From NCBI RefSeq assembly GCF_019052805.1, contig NZ_JAHQRJ010000001.1, positions 1,736,001-1,800,000 on the forward strand: a stretch of 64,000 nt of DNA, read 5' to 3'. The translations under genes were made by a program, and so were the position numbers. The DNA comes from Noviherbaspirillum sp. L7-7A. GTDB taxonomy: Bacteria > Pseudomonadota > Gammaproteobacteria > Burkholderiales > Burkholderiaceae_D. Positions 17,214 through 28,000 of the stretch are shown here, one piece after another (position 1 is the first letter of the stretch; every line of letters begins with the position of its first letter). The notes beneath the pieces were generated by a model that saw nothing but the letters and a program-made list of their open reading frames with translations, made no database searches and had not been told where the DNA came from.

Positions 17214-17380
17214 GTAGCCTGGGTGGAGCGCAGCGCAACCCGGGCCATTCATCGCTGAATCCAGCGATCGTGCCAGCCACATGGACAAGGCAAGCGTCGG
17301 GAATTGGCCGGGGAAGCGCGGGATGCGTGTCTTGTGCAAACCGGGCAATCCCGGGTTGCGCTGCGCTCCACCCAGGCTAC
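17214..17380. mobile_element. MITE-like element with perfect 31-bp inverted ends
   Basis: The left end (17214-17244, starting GTAGCCTGGGTGGAGCGC) is the exact reverse complement of the right end (17350-17380). The 105-base interior has no gene. Related GTAGCC(C)GGGTGGAGCGCAGCG sequences are widespread between genes in proteobacterial genomes. It lies between the small gene at 16701 and the end of the acyl-CoA operon. Mobility is inferred from structure; no target-site duplication was identified. Confidence 0.8.
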
Positions 17381-17432
17381 GGCTTCTTGATCGGCCAAAT
17401 GTGCAATGCCCTGCGGGGCGGGTCGCTCCGCC

Positions 17433-18218
17433 CTACACCTTCATCCCCGGCAAATTCAGCGAAGCCGTATTCCCCCCGTCCACCGGCAACGCCTGCCCCG
17501 TCACATAACTCGCATCGCCGCTGGCAAGGAAGGCAATCACCGCGGCCACTTCCTGCGGACGGCCGTAGCGCCGCAGCTCGCAGCGCGAGCCGAGCTTGCC
17601 TTCCTTGTCGGCGGCGCGGGCGCGCTCGAAGACCGGGGCGGTCATGCCGGTTTCGATCAGGCCGGGGCAGACGGCATTGACGCGCACCGCATACTGGCCG
17701 AGGTCGCAGGCCGAGGTCATGGTCAGGTTGATCACGGCGGCCTTGGAGGCGCTGTAGGCATTGCCGCCGGCGCCCGAGCGCACGCCGGCCACCGAGGCGG
17801 TGTTGACGATGGCGCCGCCCTTCTGCTCGCGCATGATGCGCGACACATACTTGGTGAAGTTCACCGCGCCCATCACATTGACCTGCAGGATGCGCTGCCA
17901 GACTTCGGTGTCGGTCTCGCTGATGGGCGAGTAATCGCCGCCGGCAATGCCGGCGTTATTGCACAGCACGTCGACATGGCCGTAACGCGCATGCACGTCG
18001 GCCACGAAGCGCTCCACCTCGGCCTCGCTGCCGATATCGAATGCGCGCCACAGCACGCGCTGCGGGTCCGGCATCGACGCCGCCAGCGCGGCCAGCGCCT
18101 CCTCGTTGCGGTCCACCAGCGCCAGCGCGGCGCCCTCTTCGTACAGCCGCTGCGCCGTGGCGCGTCCGATGCCGCTGGCCGCGCCGGTGACGATGGCTAC
18201 CTTGTCCTGAAATCGCAT
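17433..18218 (-). CDS. SDR family NAD(P)-dependent oxidoreductase
   Basis: The 261-residue product is a classical short-chain dehydrogenase: TGAASGIG (residues 11-18), NNAG (87-90), catalytic Ser142, Tyr155 and Lys159 (YSASK), and the C-terminal GQALPVDGG. It is the last gene of a five-gene operon with an acyl-CoA ligase and acyl-CoA dehydrogenase, so the substrate is probably a hydroxyacyl-CoA or a related alcohol. An Asp follows the second beta strand (VDRN), which favours NAD over NADP. Confidence 0.88.
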   Translation of the reverse strand: MRFQDKVAIVTGAASGIGRATAQRLYEEGAALALVDRNEEALAALAASMPDPQRVLWRAFDIGSEAEVERFVADVHARYGHVDVLCNNAGIAGGDYSPISETDTEVWQRILQVNVMGAVNFTKYVSRIMREQKGGAIVNTASVAGVRSGAGGNAYSASKAAVINLTMTSACDLGQYAVRVNAVCPGLIETGMTAPVFERARAADKEGKLGSRCELRRYGRPQEVAAVIAFLASGDASYVTGQALPVDGGNTASLNLPGMKV

Positions 18219-18245
18219 GCCTGTCTCCTCCTTGTGTTCGTTTTG

Positions 18246-19919
18246 TCAGCCGGCGGTCCGGGCGTCTGCCATGGCCTGTTCCTGCATCTCGCGCCACATC
18301 ACCTTGCCCGAGCCTGACTTGGGCAGCGTGTCCCGGAACTCGACGATGCGCGGGCTCTTGTAGGCCGCCATGTTTTCGTGCGCCCAGTCGATGATGTCCT
18401 GCTCGCTGAGCTTGCCGCGATATTCCTCCTTGAGCACCACCACCGCCTTCACCGTCTCGCCGCGCTTGGCGTCGGGCGCGGCGATGATGCAGGCTTCCCG
18501 TATGGCCGGATGGTGGTACATCAGCGCTTCCACCTCGGCCGGCCAGACCTTGAAGCCGGAGGCGTTGATCATGCGCTTCAAGCGGTCGACCATGAAGAAG
18601 TAGCCGTCCTCGTCCACCATGCCGATGTCGCCGGTGCGCAGGAAGCGCTTGCCGTCGCGTTCGATGAAGGCGTCCTGCGTGGCGCCCGGATTGTTCCAGT
18701 AGCCCTGCATCACCTGCGGCCCGCTGACGATGATCTCGCCCGACTCGCCCTGCGGCACTTCGAGCAAGGTGTGGGCGTCGATCACCCGGGAATCGACGTC
18801 GTACAGCGGCATGCCCAGGCATTGCTTCTTGGGCCGCTGCATCGGGTTCAGATGGGTGGCGGCCATGGTTTCGGACATGCCGTAGCCTTCCACATAGGGT
18901 ATGCCCAGCATGTCGTTGAGCTTTTGCGCAATGGCTTCCGGCATCGCCGCGCCGCCGCCGCTGATGCGGTTGATCGACGACAGGTCGTACTCGCCGATGC
19001 CGGGATGCGACAGCAAATCGACCACCATCGCCGAGATCAGCTGCACGCCGTTGACGCGGTAGCGCTGTATCAGGCGGGCAGCCACGTCGCGGTCCCAGCG
19101 CGGCAGCATCACCAGCGTGGCGCCTGCATACAGCGGCGTGTTCATGCTGCCCTGCATGCCGGTCACATGGAAGAACGGCAGCACCGACAGCAGCACCGAG
19201 TCCGGCAAGGTGCCCACCCAGGTCATGCCGGCCACCGCGTTGTACATCACGCTGCGGTGGGTATGCATGCAGCCTTTCGGATGGCCGGTGGTGCCCGAGG
19301 TGTAAGGCATCACGGCCAGGTCGTCCGGGCCGGCCGTCATCGGGCCGGGCTGCAGGCCGCGCGAGAGCATCTCGCTCCAGGCGGTCAGGCCGGCGCCGGC
19401 CACCGGCTCGCGCGGCGCGGTGATGAAGGCTGGCGCCGCATAGTCATGCCCGGTGCGGATGTAGTCCGAATAGGCCGCCACCACGATGTGCTTCAGGCCT
19501 TCGCCCAGCAGCGGCGCGATGTTGCCCAGCAGGTCCTGCGGCGCGAAGGCCACCGCGGCGCTGGTGTCGCTGACGTAATGACGCAGTTCCTCGGTCATGT
19601 TCATCGGGTTGACCGGCACCACCACCGCGTCGGCGCGCAGGATGCCGTAGTAGGCCAGCACGAACTGCGGGCTGTTCTGCATGTACAGCAGGACCCTGTC
19701 GCCCTTCTTCACGCCGCATTCCCGCTGCAGGAAGCCGGCGATGCGCTCAGCCTCCTCCTTGAACTGCAGGAAGGTCACCGGCGTGTCGTAGTACACCAGG
19801 AAAGGCTTGTCCGGGTAACGCGCCGCCGACACTTCGGCGTTGAAGAACAGATTGGTCCGCGGCAGCGTCAGGTGCCGCGGCTGATTCTTGGGCCAGAAGG
19901 CCAGGTGACGGTCCGACAT
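18246..19919 (-). CDS. Acyl-CoA ligase (AMP-forming, class I adenylate-forming)
   Basis: The 557-residue product has the P-loop-like motif PYTSGTTGHPKGCMH at residues 205-219, the YGMSET adenine-binding motif near residue 345, GEIIVSGPQVMQGYW, the hinge RTGDIGMVDEDGYF, and the C-terminal catalytic Lys in PKSGSGKVMW. These enzymes activate carboxylic acids to acyl-AMP and then to acyl-CoA. Operon context suggests fatty-acid or related carboxylate catabolism. The chain length or structure of the substrate cannot be told. Confidence 0.92.
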   Translation of the reverse strand: MSDRHLAFWPKNQPRHLTLPRTNLFFNAEVSAARYPDKPFLVYYDTPVTFLQFKEEAERIAGFLQRECGVKKGDRVLLYMQNSPQFVLAYYGILRADAVVVPVNPMNMTEELRHYVSDTSAAVAFAPQDLLGNIAPLLGEGLKHIVVAAYSDYIRTGHDYAAPAFITAPREPVAGAGLTAWSEMLSRGLQPGPMTAGPDDLAVMPYTSGTTGHPKGCMHTHRSVMYNAVAGMTWVGTLPDSVLLSVLPFFHVTGMQGSMNTPLYAGATLVMLPRWDRDVAARLIQRYRVNGVQLISAMVVDLLSHPGIGEYDLSSINRISGGGAAMPEAIAQKLNDMLGIPYVEGYGMSETMAATHLNPMQRPKKQCLGMPLYDVDSRVIDAHTLLEVPQGESGEIIVSGPQVMQGYWNNPGATQDAFIERDGKRFLRTGDIGMVDEDGYFFMVDRLKRMINASGFKVWPAEVEALMYHHPAIREACIIAAPDAKRGETVKAVVVLKEEYRGKLSEQDIIDWAHENMAAYKSPRIVEFRDTLPKSGSGKVMWREMQEQAMADARTAG

Positions 19920-19949
19920 GGATACGGCTTCCTCTAAAACTTGCTGCGA

Positions 19950-21173
<1,224 letters not shown>

Positions 21174-21194
21174 TGTTGTCTCCTGTTGTCTCGA

Positions 21195-22277
21195 TTAACG
21201 TGCGCGTTGCTGATTGCGTTCCACCAGTTGCCAGGCCAGCTCGGCCAGCGGACGGGCGCGCTTGCCGGCGACCATCGCCTCGGCGCTGGAGGCATTGCCC
21301 TGCAGCGCCCGCGCCATGATGCCCTGCAGGATGCCGGTCAGGCGGAACATATTGAACACCATGTAGTACTCCCAGTCGCTCCTGGAAATGTCGGCGCGGC
21401 CGGTGCGGCGGCAGTAGGCTTCCAGGTACTGCCCCTCGGTCGGGATGCCGAGCGCCGGCAAATCCAGCCCGGCCATGCCGCGCGAGGGTCCGGGCGGCAT
21501 GCGCCAGGTCATGCAGTGGTAGGCGAAGTCGGCCAGCGGATGGCCCAGCGTCGACAGCTCCCAGTCCAGCACCGCCAGGATCTTCGGCTCGGTCGGATGG
21601 AAGATCACGTTGTCGATGCGGTAGTCGCCATGCACGATGCGGGTTTCGTCGCCGGCCGGGATGTTGGCCGGCAGCCAGGCGATCAGGTTTTCCACCGCCT
21701 CGATGCGCTCGGTTTCGGAAGCGCGGTATTGCTTGGTCCAGCGCGCCACCTGCCGCTCCAGGTAGTTGCCGGGCTTGCCATAGCCTTCCAGGCCGACGGC
21801 CTGGTAGTCCACGCTGTGCAGCGCGGCGATCACCCGGTTCATCTCGTCGAACAGCGCAGCCCGCTCGGCCGGCGCATGGTCGGGCAGCGCCGAATTCCAA
21901 AGGATGCGGCCCTGCACGTAATCCATGATGTAGAAGGCGGTGCCGATGATGCTTTCGTCCTCGCACAGCGCATAGGCCTTCGCGACCGGCACGTCGGTAT
22001 CGGCCAGCGCGCTGATGACGCGGTATTCGCGGTCCACCGCATGGGCCGAGGGCAGCAGCGTGCCGGGCGGCTTGCGGCGCAGCACATATTTCCTGCCGCC
22101 GGCCGAGAGCAGGAAGGTCGGGTTGGACTGGCCGCCCTTGAACTGCTCGACCTGCAGCTCGCCGCTGTATCCCTCGACATGGTCGCGCATGAAGGCGGCC
22201 AGCTTCGCGGTATCGAAGGCATGCTGCGGCGCCACCGGCCGGGTGCCTGTAAAACGGTCTTGCGGATCTGAACTCAT
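21195..22277 (-). CDS. APH-family phosphotransferase, ACAD10/11 kinase-domain type
   Basis: The 360-residue product has the aminoglycoside-phosphotransferase fold: HGDYRIDN (catalytic loop, Asp), LDWELSTLGHPLADFAY (metal binding), and an N-terminal nucleotide loop GGQSNPTFLL. In animals this domain is fused to acyl-CoA dehydrogenase in ACAD10/11 and phosphorylates 4-hydroxyacyl-CoAs before dehydration. The adjacent dehydrogenase makes the same role plausible here. The ATG at 22277 was chosen over a TTG three codons upstream. Despite the family name, it is unlikely to confer antibiotic resistance. Confidence 0.88.
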   Translation of the reverse strand: MSSDPQDRFTGTRPVAPQHAFDTAKLAAFMRDHVEGYSGELQVEQFKGGQSNPTFLLSAGGRKYVLRRKPPGTLLPSAHAVDREYRVISALADTDVPVAKAYALCEDESIIGTAFYIMDYVQGRILWNSALPDHAPAERAALFDEMNRVIAALHSVDYQAVGLEGYGKPGNYLERQVARWTKQYRASETERIEAVENLIAWLPANIPAGDETRIVHGDYRIDNVIFHPTEPKILAVLDWELSTLGHPLADFAYHCMTWRMPPGPSRGMAGLDLPALGIPTEGQYLEAYCRRTGRADISRSDWEYYMVFNMFRLTGILQGIMARALQGNASSAEAMVAGKRARPLAELAWQLVERNQQRAR

Positions 22278-22325
22278 GGAATGCAACGACGCGCGCGCCG
22301 TCCCTTTGTAGCGTGAGATGAAAAA

Positions 22326-23099
22326 TCAGACGGCGCTGACGCCGCCATCCACCGCCAGCGCCTGGCCGGTGATGTGGCGCGAGGCTTCGCTGGCCAGGAA
22401 GACCACCGAGCCCTTCAGGTCCTCGTCGCCGCCGATGCGGTGCAGCGGCGCCCGGGCAATGATGCCCTCGCCTACCTTTTCCAGCAGGCCGGCCGACATC
22501 TTCGACGGGAAGAAGCCGGGGCAGATCGCATTGACGTTGATGTTGTACTTGCCCCATTCGGACGCCAGCGCGCGGGTCATGTTCACCGCCGCCGCCTTGG
22601 AGGTGTGATAGGCCACCGTGGTGACATTGGTGGCGCTGCCGCGCAGGCCGGCCACCGAGGCGATGTTGATGATCTTGCCCGACTGCCGCGGAATCATGCA
22701 GCGCCGCGCCACTTCGCGGGCGACGAAGAACAGCGCATCCACGTTCAGGTTCATCACCTTGTGCCAGGCATGATCCGGATAGTCTTCGGCCGGCGCGTTC
22801 CAGGTGGCGCCGGCATTGTTGACCAGGATGTCGATGGTGCCGTAGCGCTGCACCACCTGCTCCACCATGGCAGGAATGCCGGCGGTGTCGGACAGGTCGC
22901 TGGCGATGGCCAGCACTTCCGCGCCCTGCGCTTCGAGATGCTGTTTCGCTTCCTGCAGCTCATCGGCCTTGCGCGCGGTGATGGCGAGGCGGCAGCCCAT
23001 CTCGGCCAGCGCCTCGGCCATCTGCAGGCCCAGGCCGCGGGAGCCGCCGGTGATTAGGGCGACCCTGCCGTTCAGGTCGAATAGCTTCTTCACACTCAT
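22326..23099 (-). CDS. SDR family oxidoreductase, first gene of the acyl-CoA operon
   Basis: The 257-residue product has TGGSRGLG (17-24), NNAG (94-97), Ser148, Tyr164 and Lys168 (YHTSK), and ends GQALAVDGGVSAV. The residues after the second strand (TARK) would suit NADP. It heads the operon SDR, APH-like, acyl-CoA dehydrogenase, acyl-CoA ligase, SDR. GGAG precedes the ATG. Confidence 0.88.
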   Translation of the reverse strand: MSVKKLFDLNGRVALITGGSRGLGLQMAEALAEMGCRLAITARKADELQEAKQHLEAQGAEVLAIASDLSDTAGIPAMVEQVVQRYGTIDILVNNAGATWNAPAEDYPDHAWHKVMNLNVDALFFVAREVARRCMIPRQSGKIINIASVAGLRGSATNVTTVAYHTSKAAAVNMTRALASEWGKYNINVNAICPGFFPSKMSAGLLEKVGEGIIARAPLHRIGGDEDLKGSVVFLASEASRHITGQALAVDGGVSAV

Positions 23100-23180
23100 T
23101 GTCTTGTCTCCTCAAGCGCCATGCGTCGGATCGCTTATCAGCCCGAAACCTGCAGGGCGCCCAATTTGTTCTGCATAGCA

Positions 23181-23210
23181 AAACATTGTTTCATTATCGA
23201 CCAATGGTAG
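23181..23210 (-). promoter_or_regulatory. Candidate promoter and operator of the acyl-CoA operon
   Basis: On the minus strand a GATAAT hexamer (about 23193-23198) could serve as -10 box, with TTCACG 16 bases upstream as a weak -35. Just downstream, AAACATTGTTT (23181-23191) is a dyad with 5-bp arms in the position of a repressor site. TetR-type regulators commonly control such operons, but none is encoded here. Confidence 0.3.
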
Positions 23211-23384
23211 CAGCCGTGAACGGTCAAGTAAAGCCGAACGAGGTTGGCGTTTTACACAGAATGTGAACACATTTGAATAAAATGTTTAATAATCGCACTC
23301 ATTCCTGCCGAGTTTCCAGTAGAGTAGCGGCGGCCCAGTTGTTAAGGGGCAAGACTGCCTGCCGATCGAATCACCAGCCGCCGC

Positions 23385-26054
23385 ATGTTTTCTTTCAACA
23401 AACCGCTCAATGCCCAGCATGCGCCAGCGCCGCCGCTGCGGCCGCTGCTTTGCATCGCCGCCATCGCCCTCCTGCTGGTGATGGTGCTGTGCACTGCGCT
23501 GGCCCTGACGGCCAGCTATCACGACACCCTGCGGCAGGAACAGAACAACCTGCGCAACCTGGCCACCGCCTTCTCCGCGCAGACGGCAAGCGCCGCTTAC
23601 GCACTGGACCGCCTGCTCGACAATGCCCGCGAGGACTACCTGGAAAGCGAGGCACGGACAGCGCCAGACGCGAGCGTCCAGCGCCCGGCGATGCGCCGGC
23701 CGCCGTTGCCACGCGATGTGCTGGGCATTTCGCTGCTGGATCAGGACGGCCGCCTGCTCGCAGGCAGCCCGCTGCAGCCCGGCATGCCTGCCAATGCGGT
23801 TCCGGGGCCGGACAGCGCACTGGCCATCACCATCAGCGCCATCGATGCCGCCACCGGACGCGGCATCCTGACACTGGGCCGGCCGCTGCTCGACGACAGT
23901 GGCAAGCGCATTGGCGCCATGGTTGCGCGCATCGACTCGGCCTATTTCATTGACCTCTATGCGCAGGTGGCATTGGGCGATGGCGGCTCGATCACGCTGA
24001 TGCACGCCGATGGCACCATGCTGGCGCGCGGGCCGGCGGCGGCAGGCGTGATCGGCCGGTCATTTGCCGATACGCCGCTGTTCCAGACCCAGCTGCCGGC
24101 ATCCGCCGTCGGCGCATTCGAAGCCACCAGCCCGACCCATGGCGTGCGCCGCATCTATGGCTACAGCAAGGTGCGCAGCTATCCGCTGGTGATGATTGCC
24201 GGCATGGACAAGGAGGACGCGCTGGCATTCTGGCATGAGCGGGTGGCGATCGCGGTTGGTTTGCTCAGCCTGGCGACCCTCTCGCTATCGGTCATGGCAT
24301 GGCGCATTTCGCGCGATGCAGCGCGCCGTTCCGCGCTGATCGAGCGCCTCGGCGCCAGCGAGGCGCGCCTGGCCAGGAGCGCCGATTATCTGGGCAGCAT
24401 CCTGGGCGCCATCGCCAGCCCGGTGTACGTGCTCAACAGCCAGCGCCGCTTCGTGCTGGTCAATGATGCCTATTGCCGCTTCGCCGGCAAGCGGCGCGAG
24501 GAACTGCTGGGCCGGCTGGAACAGGAAACGCCGGATGCGCATGGCGCCGGCGAGCGCGAACAGACCTATGCCCAGGTCCTGGCAGGCGCCGGCGACATGG
24601 CCGACGAAACCGAAGTCGTGGACAGCGCCGGGCAACTGCGCACCTTCATCAGCACCACCTCACGGCTGATCAGCGACACCGGCGAAGCCCAGCTTGTCTG
24701 CGTGCGCACCGACATTTCCGAACGCAAGATGGCGGAAGTGCGGCTGGCCTATCTGGCCGACTTCGACCTGCTGACCGAGCTGCCCAACCAGGCGCGCTTC
24801 CTGCGCATCCTGGACACGGAGATCCATGCCGCTGCCGCCGGCGGCGAGTGCGTGGGCGTGCTGGCGCTGTCGCTGGAACGGCTGCAGGAAATCATCGACC
24901 TGATGGGCCATGCCGCCGGCGACACCGTGCTGCGGCAGGTAGCGCAGCTGCTGCGCCAATCCGCGCCGGATGCCTCGGTGGCGCGCACCATGAGCAATCA
25001 GTTCGCGCTGCTGATCCGCTGCGACGGCGGGCGTGACAAGCTCGCCTCCTTCGCCTCCACGCTGCACGGCGCGCTGTCGGAGGCGCTTGCGGTGGGCCAG
25101 CGCGACTTCTATCTCGGCCCGGCAATCGGCATTGCGTCCTTCCCCGACGACGGCAGCGCGGCCGAAGAGCTGTTGCGCCGCGCCGATGTGGCGCGCCACC
25201 GGGCCGCCGGCGAAGGACAGGATGCCGTCCAGTTCTTTTCCGAAAGCAGCCACCTGGTGCTGGACGAGCGGCTGGCGATGGAAAGCCAGTTGCGCCAGGC
25301 ACTGCAGCGCGGCGAACTGCGGCTGGTCTATCAGCCCAAGGTCGACATCCCGAGCGGGCGCATCACTGGCTTCGAGGCCCTGCTGCGCTGGACCAGCCCG
25401 GTACTGGGCGATGTGCCGCCGACGCGCTTCATCCCCATCGCCGAGGCCAGCGGCGTGATCGTCAGCATAGGCGCCTGGGTGGTGGCGGAAGCCTGCCGCC
25501 AGATGCGCGCCTGGCAGGACAGCCTGGGGCGGCAGGTGAAGGTAGCGGTGAACCTGTCGCCGCGCCAGTTCCACCGCGACGCCCTGATCCCGATGCTGCG
25601 CCAGTGCCTCGCCGCCAGCGGCATCGCGCCGGGCAGCCTGGAACTGGAGATTACCGAAGGCACGGTCATGGCCAGCCACGAGGATGTCGATGTGCTGCTG
25701 CACGACATCCGCTCGCTGGACGTGGACATCGCCATCGATGACTTCGGCACCGGCTATTCCAGCCTGGCCTACCTCAAGCGCTTCCCGGCCCAGTGCCTGA
25801 AGATCGACCGCGCCTTCATCCGCGACCTGGGCCACGACGAAGACAGCCTGGCCATCGTGCGCACCATCATCAGCCTGTGCCAGGGTTTGAAGATGACAGT
25901 GGTGGCCGAAGGCGTCGAAACGCCGCGGCAGCTCGACCTGTTGCGCGAGCTCGGCTGCCATGCCTACCAGGGTTACCTGTTCAGCCTCCCGATCGAAGCC
26001 GATGCGGTGCCGGCGCTGCTGCGGGCGAAGGACGCCACCGCGACCACGGCATGA
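23385..26054 (+). CDS. Membrane sensor with PAS, degenerate GGDEF and intact EAL domains (c-di-GMP phosphodiesterase)
   Basis: The 889-residue product has a membrane helix near residues 20-42, an extracytoplasmic sensor domain (about 43-285), a second helix near 290-310, a PAS domain (about 340-445), a GGDEF-like domain and an EAL domain. The GGDEF signature is lost (MSNQFALL in its place), so cyclase activity is not expected. The EAL domain keeps FEALLRW, NLSPRQF, ELEITEG, DDFGTGYSSL, KIDRAFI and VVAEGVET, so it should hydrolyse c-di-GMP. The degenerate GGDEF may bind GTP as an allosteric input. The next gene encodes a diguanylate cyclase. Confidence 0.93.
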   Translation: MFSFNKPLNAQHAPAPPLRPLLCIAAIALLLVMVLCTALALTASYHDTLRQEQNNLRNLATAFSAQTASAAYALDRLLDNAREDYLESEARTAPDASVQRPAMRRPPLPRDVLGISLLDQDGRLLAGSPLQPGMPANAVPGPDSALAITISAIDAATGRGILTLGRPLLDDSGKRIGAMVARIDSAYFIDLYAQVALGDGGSITLMHADGTMLARGPAAAGVIGRSFADTPLFQTQLPASAVGAFEATSPTHGVRRIYGYSKVRSYPLVMIAGMDKEDALAFWHERVAIAVGLLSLATLSLSVMAWRISRDAARRSALIERLGASEARLARSADYLGSILGAIASPVYVLNSQRRFVLVNDAYCRFAGKRREELLGRLEQETPDAHGAGEREQTYAQVLAGAGDMADETEVVDSAGQLRTFISTTSRLISDTGEAQLVCVRTDISERKMAEVRLAYLADFDLLTELPNQARFLRILDTEIHAAAAGGECVGVLALSLERLQEIIDLMGHAAGDTVLRQVAQLLRQSAPDASVARTMSNQFALLIRCDGGRDKLASFASTLHGALSEALAVGQRDFYLGPAIGIASFPDDGSAAEELLRRADVARHRAAGEGQDAVQFFSESSHLVLDERLAMESQLRQALQRGELRLVYQPKVDIPSGRITGFEALLRWTSPVLGDVPPTRFIPIAEASGVIVSIGAWVVAEACRQMRAWQDSLGRQVKVAVNLSPRQFHRDALIPMLRQCLAASGIAPGSLELEITEGTVMASHEDVDVLLHDIRSLDVDIAIDDFGTGYSSLAYLKRFPAQCLKIDRAFIRDLGHDEDSLAIVRTIISLCQGLKMTVVAEGVETPRQLDLLRELGCHAYQGYLFSLPIEADAVPALLRAKDATATTA

Positions 26055-26185
26055 AGTCCGGCGCCGGAGGCCGTCGCAATCAATTGCACGCACGCCGAAT
26101 GCGGTAGCATGTCACCCGTTTGATACACGCAGGCCATTTCCAATTTGCAAGGCCGCCCCTGCATTGCCCCTCTTGAGGACTGCGC

Positions 26186-27232
26186 TTGGACTTGCTCCTT
26201 TTCCATTTTGCCGAGATCACCCGTTGCCGGGAGCACGAGACGCTGGACATCGCGCTGGCTTCCGCGCTGCACCAGCTTACCGGCGCGCTGTCGGCGGCAA
26301 CGCTGGCCGTGATCCAGGCGGCGGATGACTTCTACCTGCAGACCAGGGTGACGATGCAGGGCAATGGGCGCGTACGCTCCGAGTTCGAAGCGCCGGCCGA
26401 CCCGGAGAAATCGGTGCGCGTGACGCCCTGCGATGCTGCGCTGGCCGACGCCATCCGGCGCAAGGCGGGTGAACTGGAACAGAGGGACGGCAACGGCCAT
26501 TGCCTGCTCTGGCTGCCGGTATGCCTGGGGGACCGGGTTTGCTGCTGCGTCAGGCTGGAATATGCAGCGCCTTGCGACGCCGACACCAGGACGCTGATCA
26601 GGGGCATCGTCAAGGTCTACGCCAACCACAAGAATCTCATCGACTACAGCGAGCGCGATGCCCTGACCGGCCTGCTCAACCGCCGCACCTTCGATACCCG
26701 CTTCGCCCGCATGACCGCGCAGAGCGGCCATGCCCGGCAGGCTCAGCTGCCCGGCCGCGCCGAACGTCGCCACAGCGCGCAGGCAAGGGAAAACTGGCTG
26801 GCCGTGGTCGACATCGACCACTTCAAGAACATCAACGACCGCTTCGGCCATGTGTACGGCGACGAGGTGCTGATCCTGGTGGCCAATATGCTGAAGGCTT
26901 CGTTCCGCTCCAACGAGCGCATCTTCCGCTTTGGCGGCGAGGAATTCGTGGTGCTGCTGCGCGCGGTCACGCTGAAGAATGCGTCGCTGGCCTTCGAGCG
27001 CTTTCGCAAGACGGTGGAGGAGCATGACTTTCCGCAGGTGGGCCGGGTCACCGTCAGCCTGGGCTATGCCAGCATCAGCAGCGACACGCCGGTAGTGATC
27101 CTGGGCCATGCCGACCAGGCCCTCTACTATGCCAAGCAGCATGGCCGCAACCAGATCCAGCTGTATGACCAGCTGGTTGCCGCCCGGCTGCTGCAGGTGC
27201 AGTCGCCCAGCGGCAGCGTGGAGATCTTCTAG
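26186..27232 (+). CDS. Diguanylate cyclase (GGDEF domain)
   Basis: The 348-residue product has a GAF-like N-terminal part (about 1-150) and a C-terminal GGDEF domain with intact RFGGEEFVVLL and DIDHFKNINDRFGH. No RxxD inhibitory site stands five residues before GGEEF (the sequence is SNERIF), so product inhibition is not expected. An insertion of about 25 residues (HARQAQLPGRAERRHSAQ region) lies between the first strands of the domain. The start is a TTG at 26186 with GAGGA upstream. It follows the phosphodiesterase by 131 bases. Confidence 0.9.
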   Translation: MDLLLFHFAEITRCREHETLDIALASALHQLTGALSAATLAVIQAADDFYLQTRVTMQGNGRVRSEFEAPADPEKSVRVTPCDAALADAIRRKAGELEQRDGNGHCLLWLPVCLGDRVCCCVRLEYAAPCDADTRTLIRGIVKVYANHKNLIDYSERDALTGLLNRRTFDTRFARMTAQSGHARQAQLPGRAERRHSAQARENWLAVVDIDHFKNINDRFGHVYGDEVLILVANMLKASFRSNERIFRFGGEEFVVLLRAVTLKNASLAFERFRKTVEEHDFPQVGRVTVSLGYASISSDTPVVILGHADQALYYAKQHGRNQIQLYDQLVAARLLQVQSPSGSVEIF

Positions 27233-27238
27233 TGCGCC

Positions 27239-27814
27239 TCAGGCCGGCGCACCCAGGTGCTCGTACAGGATCAGCGAGCCGATGCCGATCAGGATGATGC
27301 CGCCCATGATCTCGGCGCGCTTGCCGGCGATGCGGCCCAGCACGCGTCCCAGCATCACGCCCAGGGTCACCATCACGAAGGTGGAAAAACCAATGGCCGC
27401 GGCGGTGACGACGATGTTGGCTTCCATGATGGCGAGGCCCACGCCGACCACCATGGCATCGATGCTGGTGGCAAAGCCGGTGATGGCCAGCAGCCAGAAG
27501 GAATGCCGGCCCGGCTTTTCCGCCTCTTCCTCTTCCTCGTCGCCCGATGCGCCTTCCCGTATCATGCGCAGCCCCAGGCCGCCCAGCAGGACAAAGGCGA
27601 TCCAGTGGTCGAAGGCGGACACATAGGGCGCCGCCACCGTTCCCAGCAGCCAGCCGATCACCGGGGTCAGGCCTTCGATCACGCCGAAAATGAGGCCGGT
27701 ACGCAGCGCTTCGCGCAGATGGGGACGATGCAGTGCGGCGCCCTTGCCGACCGCGGCGGCGAAGGCATCGGTGGACATGGCAAGGGCAAGCAGGAATGTA
27801 GCGGGAAAATTCAT
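27239..27814 (-). CDS. mntP: Manganese efflux pump MntP
   Basis: The 191-residue product has six membrane helices in two repeats with the family motifs [13 protein letters not shown] and [11 protein letters not shown], each carrying the conserved Asp. An acidic cytoplasmic loop ([13 protein letters not shown]) separates the halves. MntP exports Mn2+ and protects from manganese excess. The yybP-ykoY riboswitch just upstream on the same strand confirms the assignment and its regulation by Mn2+. Confidence 0.95.
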   Translation of the reverse strand: MNFPATFLLALAMSTDAFAAAVGKGAALHRPHLREALRTGLIFGVIEGLTPVIGWLLGTVAAPYVSAFDHWIAFVLLGGLGLRMIREGASGDEEEEEAEKPGRHSFWLLAITGFATSIDAMVVGVGLAIMEANIVVTAAAIGFSTFVMVTLGVMLGRVLGRIAGKRAEIMGGIILIGIGSLILYEHLGAPA

Positions 27815-27866
27815 CTGGATATTCCGGGTCGGGCACGAAAAAAGGCATGCGGCGCGGCCCGACCTG

Positions 27867-27998
27867 GGCGCGGCGTCATGCCATTAGTCTCGCCAACCCG
27901 AACTGCAAGGCTGCCGGCGCCACGGGATGGAACATCGCCGAGTATGTTGACGCGGGCGCTTCCGGGGGACGGAAGCAGGCTACTCCCCAAAGGACGCG
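27867..27998 (-). ncRNA. yybP-ykoY manganese riboswitch upstream of mntP
   Basis: Read on the minus strand, the leader contains the conserved parts of the yybP-ykoY class in order: TTTGGGGAGTAGCC, a stem loop, GTCAACATACTCGGC, a further stem, and GGCGAGACTAATGGC. The outer stem is closed by CGCGTC / GACGCCGCG. This class senses Mn2+ at a cross-helix site involving the conserved loops and raises expression of exporters such as mntP. The aptamer ends about 53 bases before the mntP start codon. The switching mechanism (termination or translation) is not clear; no T-run follows. Confidence 0.9.
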
Positions 27999-28000
27999 GG

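Noticed and set aside
21195-22277. Aminoglycoside resistance gene
   Set aside because: Only the fold is shared with aminoglycoside kinases; position in an acyl-CoA operon and similarity to the ACAD10/11 kinase domain argue for a metabolic role.
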